Assembly (NCBI RefSeq): GCF_008304605.1
Contig: NZ_PIJY01000021.1
Span: 50,063 to 114,062 of the forward strand
Direction: 5' to 3'
DNA: 64,000 nt
Origin: Oceanobacillus polygoni
GTDB lineage: Bacteria; Bacillota; Bacilli; Bacillales; Amphibacillaceae
Position numbers and translations under genes: made by a program. Below are positions 34,868 through 42,710 of this stretch, one piece after another (the first letter of the stretch is position 1; every line of letters begins with the position of its first letter). Under the pieces are notes generated by a model that was given only the letters and a program-made list of their open reading frames with translations, was not told where the DNA came from and ran no database searches.

Positions 34868-35820
34868 AGATTAAAACGTCGTATACAACAACCGATGTAC
34901 ATGTAGCAGGCGAAGCTTACCGAATTATGAAAGATGCACCATTTGATTATTATCAAAGTTTGCAGGAGCTGAATGAGCAGTTTCCAAATATCTATGAGCA
35001 AGAAATGAAACTACTTTTAAATGAGCCTCGTGGATTTGCTGGATTGAATGGTTGTTTGGTCGTTCCGCCTTTTAAAAGTGGTATAGATGTAGCTGTTGTC
35101 TTTTTTGATCATACCGGAACTGTTCCAATGCAATATGGTGGAATTGTTGCTGTCTTAACTGCCTTGCTGGAGTCTGGTCAGTTAAAAGCAAAACCTTCAG
35201 CTGAATATAACATTGAAACCGTGAGCGGTGTTGTTACGGCTAGGGCTATTTTAAAAGACGAAGAAGTGAAAGCTGTTGCATTAAAAAGCGGTCTATGCAA
35301 GGTTGTAAAAAAACAGGTTCCAATCTCTTATTTAGATTTACAGACAGAGGTTACTTTTGTTCAAGCCGACCATCTCTATGCGATTTTTGATAAAGCGGAG
35401 CTACCTTTTGATATGGAGATAGAGAACCTTCCTGAAATTAACCAATGGGGGAAAAAGGCATTGGAAGCCTTAGGAGAGGAAAGCCATGCTTTTAGCCGAA
35501 TCATTTTACTAGATCATTCTCAAAAAAGTAGAGGAAGAATCAAAACAGTAACATTCCGTCCGGATTGTTATATTGTACGCTCTCCAGGATTTGGTACTCT
35601 AGCTGCCAGCAGTACTTACTTATTAGAAAATGGCGATATGTTTTCAGGTAGACAAATTGAAAATGAAAGCATATATAATGCCAAACTTTCAGGAGAGCTT
35701 ATTGCAAAAAATGAATGCGATTACAGTTTTAGTTTTTCAGCCCGCGGATTTATTACGGGTATACAGACATATGTTTTAGATCCGACAGATCCATTATCTG
35801 AAGGATTTTTATTACAATAA
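34864..35820 (+). CDS. Proline-racemase homologue lacking both catalytic cysteines
   Basis: 318 residues of clear proline-racemase fold (DVHVAGEAYR start, LLNEPRGFAGLNG, ending DPTDPLSEGF). The first active-site motif is PMQYGGIVA, with Gln90 in place of Cys and Gly92 in place of His; the second is VRSPGFGTLAAS, with Gly242 in place of Cys and Val238 in place of Asp. Racemase, epimerase and dehydratase chemistry of the known type is therefore not possible. ATGA overlap with the active paralogue upstream indicates translational coupling. It could be a regulatory or stabilising partner of the active epimerase, or bind a related ligand; both ideas are inference. Confidence 0.88.
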   Translation: MKIKTSYTTTDVHVAGEAYRIMKDAPFDYYQSLQELNEQFPNIYEQEMKLLLNEPRGFAGLNGCLVVPPFKSGIDVAVVFFDHTGTVPMQYGGIVAVLTALLESGQLKAKPSAEYNIETVSGVVTARAILKDEEVKAVALKSGLCKVVKKQVPISYLDLQTEVTFVQADHLYAIFDKAELPFDMEIENLPEINQWGKKALEALGEESHAFSRIILLDHSQKSRGRIKTVTFRPDCYIVRSPGFGTLAASSTYLLENGDMFSGRQIENESIYNAKLSGELIAKNECDYSFSFSARGFITGIQTYVLDPTDPLSEGFLLQ

Positions 35821-35848
35821 AAAATGAATTAAACAGGAGGAAAATAGA

Positions 35849-36742
35849 ATGACTACAATCAGAGGAGCTTATCCAGTATTAATTACGCCAATGACGCAGG
35901 AACAAAAAATCGATTGGGATGGAGTAAAGAATAATGTGAATTACTTCGTGGATCAGGGTGTAGCAGGTATCGTAATCAACGGGAGTACGGGTGAATTTGT
36001 CAGTCTATCAAAAGAAGAGAAATTCCAAATGGTAGCAACAGTTATGGAGGAAGTAAGTGGTCGTATTCCTGTTATTGTTGGTACTGCTGCTGAAACAACA
36101 AAGGAAACAATTGAATATACAAAGCAGGCTGAAGCCCATGAAGCTGCTGGTGCGCTAATCATTCCCCCTTACTATATGAAACCAAAAGAAAATGAAATCT
36201 ACCATCATTTTAAAGAAGTATCGAGTGTTACGAATCTACCAATTATGCTCTATAACAATCCATTTACTTCTGGTGTAAATATGAGCACAGATCTAATGCT
36301 TCGGATTGGTAAAGAATGTGAAAATGTTCGTCTAATTAAGGAATCAAGCGGTGAAATTGGCAAGGTAAGAGATCTTGCGCGAAAAGGCAAGGGGGATTTT
36401 GAAGTATTTTGTGGCGCTGAAGAACTTGTAATGGAGTCTTACTTCGTTGGAGCAACCGGGTGGATTTCTGTTGCAGGAAATATCGTGCCAAAGCTTGTTA
36501 CAGACATGTATAACCATTTCCAAAACGGTGAGTTTGAAGAAGCATGGGCAATCAATGATCGAATTTTACCGCTTTGTACGTTCCTTGAAGGATCAGGAAA
36601 GTATGTGCAAATCGTGAAGAGAGCGATGGAATTAACCGGTAATGCTGGGGGTCCTGCACGTTTTCCTCGTTTAGGTCTATCTCCTGAGGAAGATGAGAAG
36701 CTAAAGGAATTACTGGCAAATTTAGAAACAGTAAATAACTAA
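35849..36742 (+). CDS. Pyrroline-4-hydroxy-2-carboxylate deaminase (DapA superfamily)
   Basis: 297 residues. NGSTGE (44-49), Tyr135 (LYNNPF) and Schiff-base Lys164 (IKESSGE) form the class I aldolase-type site. It lies between the racemase pair and the semialdehyde dehydrogenase, which is the conserved arrangement of the hydroxyproline pathway. It would release ammonia from 1-pyrroline-4-hydroxy-2-carboxylate to give 2-oxoglutarate semialdehyde. AGGAGG precedes the ATG. It is a close paralogue of the protein at 7362-8255, of equal length and without gaps. Confidence 0.88.
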   Translation: MTTIRGAYPVLITPMTQEQKIDWDGVKNNVNYFVDQGVAGIVINGSTGEFVSLSKEEKFQMVATVMEEVSGRIPVIVGTAAETTKETIEYTKQAEAHEAAGALIIPPYYMKPKENEIYHHFKEVSSVTNLPIMLYNNPFTSGVNMSTDLMLRIGKECENVRLIKESSGEIGKVRDLARKGKGDFEVFCGAEELVMESYFVGATGWISVAGNIVPKLVTDMYNHFQNGEFEEAWAINDRILPLCTFLEGSGKYVQIVKRAMELTGNAGGPARFPRLGLSPEEDEKLKELLANLETVNN

Positions 36743-36764
36743 AAATTAGTGAAGGAGCGAGACC

Positions 36765-38267
36765 ATGCAAGCGACAAACTATAATTTGAAACCGAAAGTA
36801 CAAGAATTTTTGAAAGGAATAAAAGGATTATATATCAATGGGGAGTATGTGCCAGCAATTAATGGAAAAACGTTTGATGTTGTTAATCCTGCAAATGAGG
36901 AGATCATCGCAGAAGTTAGTGAAGCGCAAGAGGAAGACATTAACGTTGCAATCTCTGCTGCAAGAAGGGCATTTGATGAAGGTGAGTGGACAAAAATGGA
37001 TGCAGCTGAACGCTCCCATCTAATCTACAAATTTGCGGATCTCTTAGAAGAAAACCGTGAAGAACTTGCCCAGCTAGAATCGTTGGATAATGGGAAGCCA
37101 TATAAAGTTGCCTTGTCAGATGATATAGATGGAAGTATCCAGCATTTTAGATATTATGCCGGATGGGCGACGAAATTATTTGGTAAGACAACCCAGATTT
37201 CAAAGGATTATGTAACCTATACTGTACACGAGCCTGTTGGTGTTGTAGGGCAAATTATTCCCTGGAACTTCCCGCTTGCCATGGCAGCGTGGAAGCTCGG
37301 CTCTGCACTTGCTGTTGGCTGTACGGTTGTTATTAAACCAGCAACTGAAACACCCTTATCTCTTCTCTATGTTGGAGAACTGTTTAAAGAAGCTGGATTT
37401 CCAGATGGTGTTGTGAATATTGTTCCTGGAACAGGAAGAATTGCTGGGGAAGCCATCATCACACATAAAGCTGTTAATAAAGTAGCATTCACTGGTTCAA
37501 CAGCTGTCGGAAAAGAAATCATGAAAAAAGCTGCAGACCAAATTAAAGGTATTACGCTCGAACTTGGTGGAAAGTCGCCAGCGATTATTTTAGATGATGC
37601 CAATCTTGAGGAAGCAATTGAAGGGGCTTTTAACGGAACAATGTACAATCATGGGCAAAACTGCAGTGCTTGTACGCGTGTATTTGTACAGCGAAACATT
37701 TATGACCGTGTTGTAGAAGAATTGGCAGAGCGGGCAAAAAGACTGAAGCTAGGTGATGGAATGAACCCTGAAACGGAAATGGGCCCACTCGTTTCAGCTA
37801 AACAGCATCAAACGGTTCTTAACTATATTGAACAAGGCAAAAAAGAAGGGGCACTTCTTGTGGCAGGTGGCGAGAAAGCTTTTAAAAAAGGATACTTTGT
37901 ACAGCCAACCATATTTGCTGATGTAGAAGATCATATGGTAATTGCCCGTGAAGAAATATTTGGTCCAGTCATGTCCGTTTTCGTTTTTGATACGATTGAA
38001 GAAGTTATTAAGCGTGCAAATGATAGTGATTACGGCTTAGCTGCAAGTGTTTGGACAGAAAATATCAAAAAAGCTCACTATATTTCTGGGAAGCTTCAAT
38101 CAGGTACAGTTTGGATTAATGATTTTGGTCTTGAATGGGAAACAATGTCTTTTGGCGGCTACAAACAATCAGGAATCGGCCGAGAAATGGGTGGAGAGTA
38201 CGGGTTACAAAACTATACGGAAGTGAAAAGTGTATTTGTTAACATCAAGCAGGATAACTTACTGTAA
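36765..38267 (+). CDS. 2-Oxoglutarate semialdehyde dehydrogenase
   Basis: 500 residues, aldehyde dehydrogenase family, with Asn168 (PWNFP), Glu266 (LELGGK), catalytic Cys300 (GQNCSAC) and a second Cys303. It starts 22 bases after the deaminase gene. It oxidises 2-oxoglutarate semialdehyde with NAD(P) to 2-oxoglutarate, the last step of hydroxyproline breakdown. It is about 75% identical to the dehydrogenase of the first TRAP operon by eye, with the same gene order. Confidence 0.88.
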   Translation: MQATNYNLKPKVQEFLKGIKGLYINGEYVPAINGKTFDVVNPANEEIIAEVSEAQEEDINVAISAARRAFDEGEWTKMDAAERSHLIYKFADLLEENREELAQLESLDNGKPYKVALSDDIDGSIQHFRYYAGWATKLFGKTTQISKDYVTYTVHEPVGVVGQIIPWNFPLAMAAWKLGSALAVGCTVVIKPATETPLSLLYVGELFKEAGFPDGVVNIVPGTGRIAGEAIITHKAVNKVAFTGSTAVGKEIMKKAADQIKGITLELGGKSPAIILDDANLEEAIEGAFNGTMYNHGQNCSACTRVFVQRNIYDRVVEELAERAKRLKLGDGMNPETEMGPLVSAKQHQTVLNYIEQGKKEGALLVAGGEKAFKKGYFVQPTIFADVEDHMVIAREEIFGPVMSVFVFDTIEEVIKRANDSDYGLAASVWTENIKKAHYISGKLQSGTVWINDFGLEWETMSFGGYKQSGIGREMGGEYGLQNYTEVKSVFVNIKQDNLL

Positions 38268-38424
38268 GGAACTAGGATAGTCCTTGTGAATAATCGGATG
38301 GAGGCGGTGCAGTGGGTCAGTCATACGTCTCGTTCCACCCCCTCTTTATATACAGAAATTATAAATATTATGGAAGAAATATAGAGTTGAAATATTTAGT
38401 TGAAGCCTAAAGAGGAGGGGTAAG

Positions 38425-39927
38425 ATGGAGGAATTGGTGAATAAAGCGTCGGGTATGGTTTGGAGTCTTGGATTGGTAGCGTTTGCACTTGGAGCAGGAT
38501 TGTTCTTTTCCATTTTGACGCGTTTTGTACAAGTTAGATATTTTAAGGAAATGATTAAGCTTCTTTTTGAAAAAGGTAATCCCGAATCGGGTGTGACCTC
38601 TTTTCAGGCGTTTTCTATGGCGTTAGCCGGCCGGGTCGGTATTGGAAATATTGCTGGGGTTGCCACTGCGATTGCATTTGGTGGTCCGGGAGCAGTTTTC
38701 TGGATGTGGGTTATGGCTTTATTAGGAGGTGCAAGTGCTTTTATTGAATCCACTCTTGCTCAGGTTTATAAAGTAAAAGAAGGTAATCAGTACCGAGGAG
38801 GAACGCCTTATTTTATTGAAAAAGGCCTAAATATGAAATGGTTCGGGGTGCTTGTTGCTATTGTTGTTACCCTTTGTTACGGAATTTTAGTTCCAGGTAT
38901 TCAGGCCAACACAATTGCTGTTGGATTCGAAAACACAATTGGTCTTAATAAAAGCATCACTGGCATTGTTCTTGTTGCATTACTTGGTGTTGTTATTTTT
39001 GGCGGCGTTAAGCGCATTGCTACTGTTTCAGAAAAAGTTGTCCCTTTTATGGCTTTAGGGTATGTGGTTATCACGTTCGTTCTTCTATTTGCAAATGCAA
39101 CAGAAATTCCAGCAATGCTTTGGCTGATTATTTCAAGTGCATTTGGTGCCAATGAAATGTTTGGCGGAATTATTGGTGCAGCAATTGCATGGGGCGTTAA
39201 GCGAGCCATATTCTCTAATGTTGCTGGTGTCGGAGAAGGAACCTATAGTTCAGCCGCAGCACATGTCTCCCATCCAGCCAAACAAGGTCTAGTTCAAGGA
39301 TTTTCCGTCTATATTGATACCATCATTGTTTGTACAGCAACAGCACTTATGATTCTAATCACAGGCATGTACAGCGTTACACCAGAAGGGCAGCAGCCGA
39401 TTGTTGAAAACATATCAGGTGTTGAAGCTGGACCAATGTGGACACAGGCTGCTGTTGAAAGTGTTATCCCTGGATTTGGTGGTTTGTTTGTTGCGATTGC
39501 TATCTTTTTCTTCGCCTTTACGACTCTGATGGCATACTACTATATATCTGAAACAACACTCGTTTACCTCGGTAGAAAGAGAAATTTAAAAGGCTTAAAA
39601 GTAGGCTTAATGATTCTTTTCTTAGGAATGATCTACTTTGGAAGTGTAGAAAACGCATCTCTATTATGGGCACTTGGTGACTTTGGTTTCGGAAGTATGG
39701 CTTGGCTTAACTTAGTGGCAATTTTACTCTTAACGAAAACAGCTTTAAAAGTCTTTAAAGACTATGAGAAACAGAAAAAAGCAGGTATTGACCCAGTCTT
39801 TGACCCTATTAAACTAGGTATTAAAGGTGCTGATTTTTGGGAAGAGAAAGTGAAAGAGAGTAATTTAAAAGGGAAGAAGGAAATTGAAGAAAAGCAGTTG
39901 GAATCAGAGAAGAAGATACATTTTTAA
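38425..39927 (+). CDS. AGCS-family sodium:amino acid symporter
   Basis: 500 residues with about 11 membrane helices. Family segments are SGVTSFQAFSMALAGRVGIGNIAGVATAIAFGGPGA in the first quarter, AIAWGVKRAIFSNVAGVGEGTYSSAAA in the middle and a hydrophilic C-tail. Members usually take up alanine or glycine with sodium. The position 157 bases after the hydroxyproline operon suggests import of hydroxyproline or proline here, which is inference. GAGGAGGGG precedes the ATG. No sigma-54 element is visible directly upstream, so it is either read through from the operon or has its own promoter. Confidence 0.9.
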   Translation: MEELVNKASGMVWSLGLVAFALGAGLFFSILTRFVQVRYFKEMIKLLFEKGNPESGVTSFQAFSMALAGRVGIGNIAGVATAIAFGGPGAVFWMWVMALLGGASAFIESTLAQVYKVKEGNQYRGGTPYFIEKGLNMKWFGVLVAIVVTLCYGILVPGIQANTIAVGFENTIGLNKSITGIVLVALLGVVIFGGVKRIATVSEKVVPFMALGYVVITFVLLFANATEIPAMLWLIISSAFGANEMFGGIIGAAIAWGVKRAIFSNVAGVGEGTYSSAAAHVSHPAKQGLVQGFSVYIDTIIVCTATALMILITGMYSVTPEGQQPIVENISGVEAGPMWTQAAVESVIPGFGGLFVAIAIFFFAFTTLMAYYYISETTLVYLGRKRNLKGLKVGLMILFLGMIYFGSVENASLLWALGDFGFGSMAWLNLVAILLLTKTALKVFKDYEKQKKAGIDPVFDPIKLGIKGADFWEEKVKESNLKGKKEIEEKQLESEKKIHF

Positions 39928-40002
39928 GGGTAAAAGTCTTACCGAGGGTGGTGATAGCTTTACTAGCTTTTCCTCTTAACTACTGAACTAGATGCAATGC
40001 TA

Positions 40003-40029
40003 CCTAACAACCAGAAGGTTGTTAGGTTT
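40003..40029 (+). terminator. hairpin terminator after the symporter gene
   Basis: CCTAACAACC (40003-40012) pairs with GGTTGTTAGG (40017-40026) around the loop AGAA, followed by TTTAAATTC. Stem strong, T run short. Confidence 0.65.
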
Positions 40030-40144
40030 AAATTCATATACTTTTACGACTTGGAAAAACTAGTTTTACTTTTGTTGACAGTTTAAAATCTGATTGGAAT
40101 CAGAGCCCATAGTTAAACGTATTGATTCGCTCCTAGGTGCTCAA

Positions 40145-40774
40145 CTACATCAAACGATTTATATTAGTTGTAGAATCTTCTATCATTTCTATCAACTTTT
40201 CACCATTAACTAAAATAATCGGTTTATCTAAAACATAGTTTTTTGCTTGCAGAGTAAATTCTCCAGTTGTAATAAAATACCCTTTTTCAGCCTTACAATC
40301 AATAATTGCACTATGAAACTTTTGAATATCTGGCCGGGTTACTTTATTTGTAATACTATAACGTATACATTCAGCAATAGCAAAACAGTTATCCTCATAA
40401 ATCATTATGTCCTTTCCACCATCTCCAGTTGGAGGAGTAACATGTGCATCATATCCAATTAGTCGAAATAAATTACAAACATAATACTCAAATTGTCTGT
40501 GAGGCATCTTTCTTAACTCCTTTAAACCCCCTTGTCTACGTAAATCTCTACAACGTTCTTCTTTTTCTCTAATTTCCTTTTTTTGTTTTTGTTTCCTTCT
40601 AATAAAAATTACACCAATAATTATAATTCCGACTAACAACCAACTAATTAGCGATAAACTAGACAACCATATTATAAACTGATATATCACGGCAAATAGA
40701 AATAAACTTAAAAAGAATACGAAATAAAACAGCATGTTACTCTTTGTAACTCTTCTTCTAGCCAAAGAATTCAC
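40145..40774 (-). CDS. Membrane-anchored Mrr-like restriction endonuclease-fold protein
   Basis: 209 residues. Two membrane helices (about 14-34 and 38-58) are followed by a basic linker and a C-terminal Mrr/PD-(D/E)xK domain (about 90-205): FEYYVCNLFRLIGYDAHVTPPTGDGGKDI with Asp122, then IAECIRY with Glu135. The catalytic Lys expected two residues after Glu is Ile137. The protein may therefore be inactive as a nuclease or use another residue. Related membrane-Mrr proteins occur as stand-alone genes in Firmicutes, and no methylase is adjacent. Single gene; role unknown, possibly defence against foreign DNA. Confidence 0.8.
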   Translation of the reverse strand: MNSLARRRVTKSNMLFYFVFFLSLFLFAVIYQFIIWLSSLSLISWLLVGIIIIGVIFIRRKQKQKKEIREKEERCRDLRRQGGLKELRKMPHRQFEYYVCNLFRLIGYDAHVTPPTGDGGKDIMIYEDNCFAIAECIRYSITNKVTRPDIQKFHSAIIDCKAEKGYFITTGEFTLQAKNYVLDKPIILVNGEKLIEMIEDSTTNINRLM

Positions 40775-41143
40775 CTCATCTTTTTAGCTAGTATATCCAA
40801 TATCATCCATATATCTACTTACATGTAGAAACATAAAATACGCTATTTCCCTTACTTTCTATTGAGGAGTTTTATTCATCAGCCTTTGCTTTTGAATATA
40901 CAGATTGAAATTTCACTAAATTTTTTAGTAGGTAAATAAATAACACATCAATTTTAAAATATTCAAACACGGTCAGAAATTTAACCATTTACGACCATAA
41001 TCCTTGTAAGCTAACCTGATCCCTTAAATTGGCTGAGAATCGCAATTTAAGAGCTTTGCTATAAAAATTGTTCTATTTTATGATTACTTAATGTCGTTCG
41101 AAAAAAATTAAATAAATGTTTGGAAAGGAGTTCTCATAAAATT
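40775..41143. other. intergenic region before opuAC
   Basis: About 370 AT-rich bases with no gene. A 9-bp inverted repeat (CTTAAATTG at 41023-41031 with CAATTTAAG at 41043-41051) is the only structured element. It is not followed by a T run and could be an operator or transcript hairpin. Confidence 0.3.
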
Positions 41144-42043
41144 ATGAGCTCGATAGTAAAGAAAGGCATTGCTTTCATAAGCATAAGTATTCTATTGATA
41201 TTAGCAGCTTGTCAGGGAGACACTGACAATAATAATTCAGAAGAAGATAATGCAGCAGCTGACATTTCAGAAATTGTCGGGATTGAACCAGGATCAGGCA
41301 CCATGAACATCGCAGAGGAAACAGTTGAAGCATACAACTTGGACCTGGATCTATTACCAAGTACAGAACCGGCGATGATTACGGAATTGCAGCGTGCGAT
41401 TGAAAATGAAGAACCAATTGTTGTTACCCTTTGGCAACCACACTGGATGTTTAGTGAATATGATTTGAAGTTCTTAGAGGACCCACAAGGAACACTGGGT
41501 GAATCGGAAAATATTCATACAATGGTCCGCCAAGGTCTTGAAGACGAGCATCCATCAGCATACAAGCTTTTGGACAACTTTTATTGGGAAGTTCCCGACA
41601 TGAATGAAGTGATGGCGAAATTTGGGCAGAATGAGGACGTTGAACCACGAGAAGCAGCTGAAGAGTGGATTCAAGATAACCGTGACAAAGTTGATGCTTG
41701 GACAGAAGGCATTGAGCCAGTTGAAAATGAAACAATTGAGCTGGCCTATGTTAACTGGGATACAGAACTATCCTCAACAAATGTGGTTGCCCTCGTGCTT
41801 GAGGAATTGGGCTATACGGTGGAACTAACCCCACTTGATATGGGAATCGCATTTGAAAGTCTTTCTGTAGGGGAAGTAGATGGAATGTTAATCGCCTGGC
41901 TTCCTGTAGGTGCGGCTTCCTATGCGGAGCAATATCAAGATGAAATTGTTGACTTAGGGCCAAGTCTGGAAGGCGCTCAACAAGGATTTGTAGTACCAGA
42001 ATATATGGAAATTGACAGTATTGAAGACTTGCCAACAAAATAA
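41144..42043 (+). CDS. opuAC: Glycine betaine/proline-betaine binding lipoprotein (OpuAC)
   Basis: 299 residues from the ATG at 41144. AAAGGAG lies 13 bases upstream, a long gap; a TTG at 41120 overlaps that site and is unlikely. Lipobox LAAC (Cys23). The lobes are in the B. subtilis OpuAC order (GIEPGSGTM first, AYVNWDTE second). The tryptophans of the betaine cage are conserved at Trp97 (TLWQPHW), Trp205 (YVNWD) and Trp252 (IAWLP). It captures compatible solutes outside the cell. No OpuAA ATPase or OpuAB permease gene is adjacent, so it works with components encoded elsewhere or is an extra binding protein. Confidence 0.9.
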   Translation: MSSIVKKGIAFISISILLILAACQGDTDNNNSEEDNAAADISEIVGIEPGSGTMNIAEETVEAYNLDLDLLPSTEPAMITELQRAIENEEPIVVTLWQPHWMFSEYDLKFLEDPQGTLGESENIHTMVRQGLEDEHPSAYKLLDNFYWEVPDMNEVMAKFGQNEDVEPREAAEEWIQDNRDKVDAWTEGIEPVENETIELAYVNWDTELSSTNVVALVLEELGYTVELTPLDMGIAFESLSVGEVDGMLIAWLPVGAASYAEQYQDEIVDLGPSLEGAQQGFVVPEYMEIDSIEDLPTK

Positions 42044-42087
42044 AACATGAAGTTTAGTAGTACATTTTCGGGAAACTGCAAAATTTG

Positions 42088-42135
42088 AACCACCTCAAAC
42101 TACGGGAAAGATCGTAGTTTGAGGTGGTTTTGTTT
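42088..42135 (+). terminator. Rho-independent terminator of opuAC
   Basis: A perfect 17-bp stem (42088-42104 with 42113-42129) with an 8-base loop is followed by TTGTTT. Confidence 0.92.
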
Positions 42136-42213
42136 CAGTGAAATTGCGCTAATTTTAGTTTTTATTTTAAAATGTAATCCAGCCGATTACTAACATTATG
42201 CTAATGATGTAAT

Positions 42214-42381
42214 TCACATATCCTCATTATCTTTATCGTCATTTGTACTGTCGTTAAGAACTAAAGCAATATTATTATTGTTTATCAGCGTATCGAAATT
42301 TTGCTCCTTTTGTTCTTCTCCATAAAAAGCTTTGTTTAACTTTATATTTGCTTCTTCTGTTTTCGTTGGTTTTTTCTTCAT
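42214..42381 (-). CDS. Small acidic hypothetical protein (55 residues)
   Basis: A 55-codon reading frame starts ATG at 42381 on the minus strand, with AAGGAGGG six bases upstream, one of the best ribosome-binding sites in the window. The product begins MKKKPTKTEEANIKLNKAFYGEE and ends in an acidic Asp/Asn-rich tail (STNDDKDNEDM). It has no membrane segment, cysteine or signal peptide and should be hydrophilic and partly disordered. I do not recognise a family. The lone gene lies between opuAC and the sugar-ABC operon. Confidence 0.6.
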   Translation of the reverse strand: MKKKPTKTEEANIKLNKAFYGEEQKEQNFDTLINNNNIALVLNDSTNDDKDNEDM

Positions 42382-42569
42382 AAATATCCCTCCTTAGTTA
42401 GTAGTGTTATTCCCTGAAAGTGTTGAGTTATGTATATAGAAATTTGGGTACACTTCATTTCTCAAGATGACGAAAACCTTTAGATTAGATTTATTTTGTC
42501 GGGTTGGTAAGTTGTTTATGGATATCCTCTCTTGATGCATTAAGTGAGATTGATTCTATCTTTAAAAAT

Positions 42570-42626
42570 AATTTCTAAATAATAATAATAAATGAAATTT
42601 ATTTCTAAAAAGACTTGCTATATAAT
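42570..42626 (+). promoter_or_regulatory. promoter region of the sugar-ABC operon with direct repeats
   Basis: TATAAT at 42621-42626 is a clear -10 box; the -35 region (near 42598) is weak. The 9-base sequence ATTTCTAAA occurs twice, at 42571-42579 and 42601-42609, exactly 30 bases (about three helical turns) apart, upstream of and across the -35 region. It is a candidate binding site for the RpiR part of the fusion protein in this operon. Confidence 0.45.
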
Positions 42627-42650
42627 TATCAAACAATTAAAATGAATTTA

Positions 42651-42664
42651 AGGAAGCGGTTTCA
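42651..42664 (+). promoter_or_regulatory. cre-like box
   Basis: AGGAAGCGGTTTCA matches 12 of 14 cre positions and lies about 25 bases downstream of the -10 box of the sugar-ABC operon, a position suited to CcpA repression. Confidence 0.4.
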
Positions 42665-42710
42665 TAGAGAGGTAATTTCCGTTTTCATAATTAAAAGGGA
42701 GGAAAAAAGA

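Noticed and set aside
41144..42043. Swapped lobe order of the betaine-binding protein taken as a novel circular permutation
   Set aside because: The same order is present in B. subtilis OpuAC as I recall it, so it is a known subtype.
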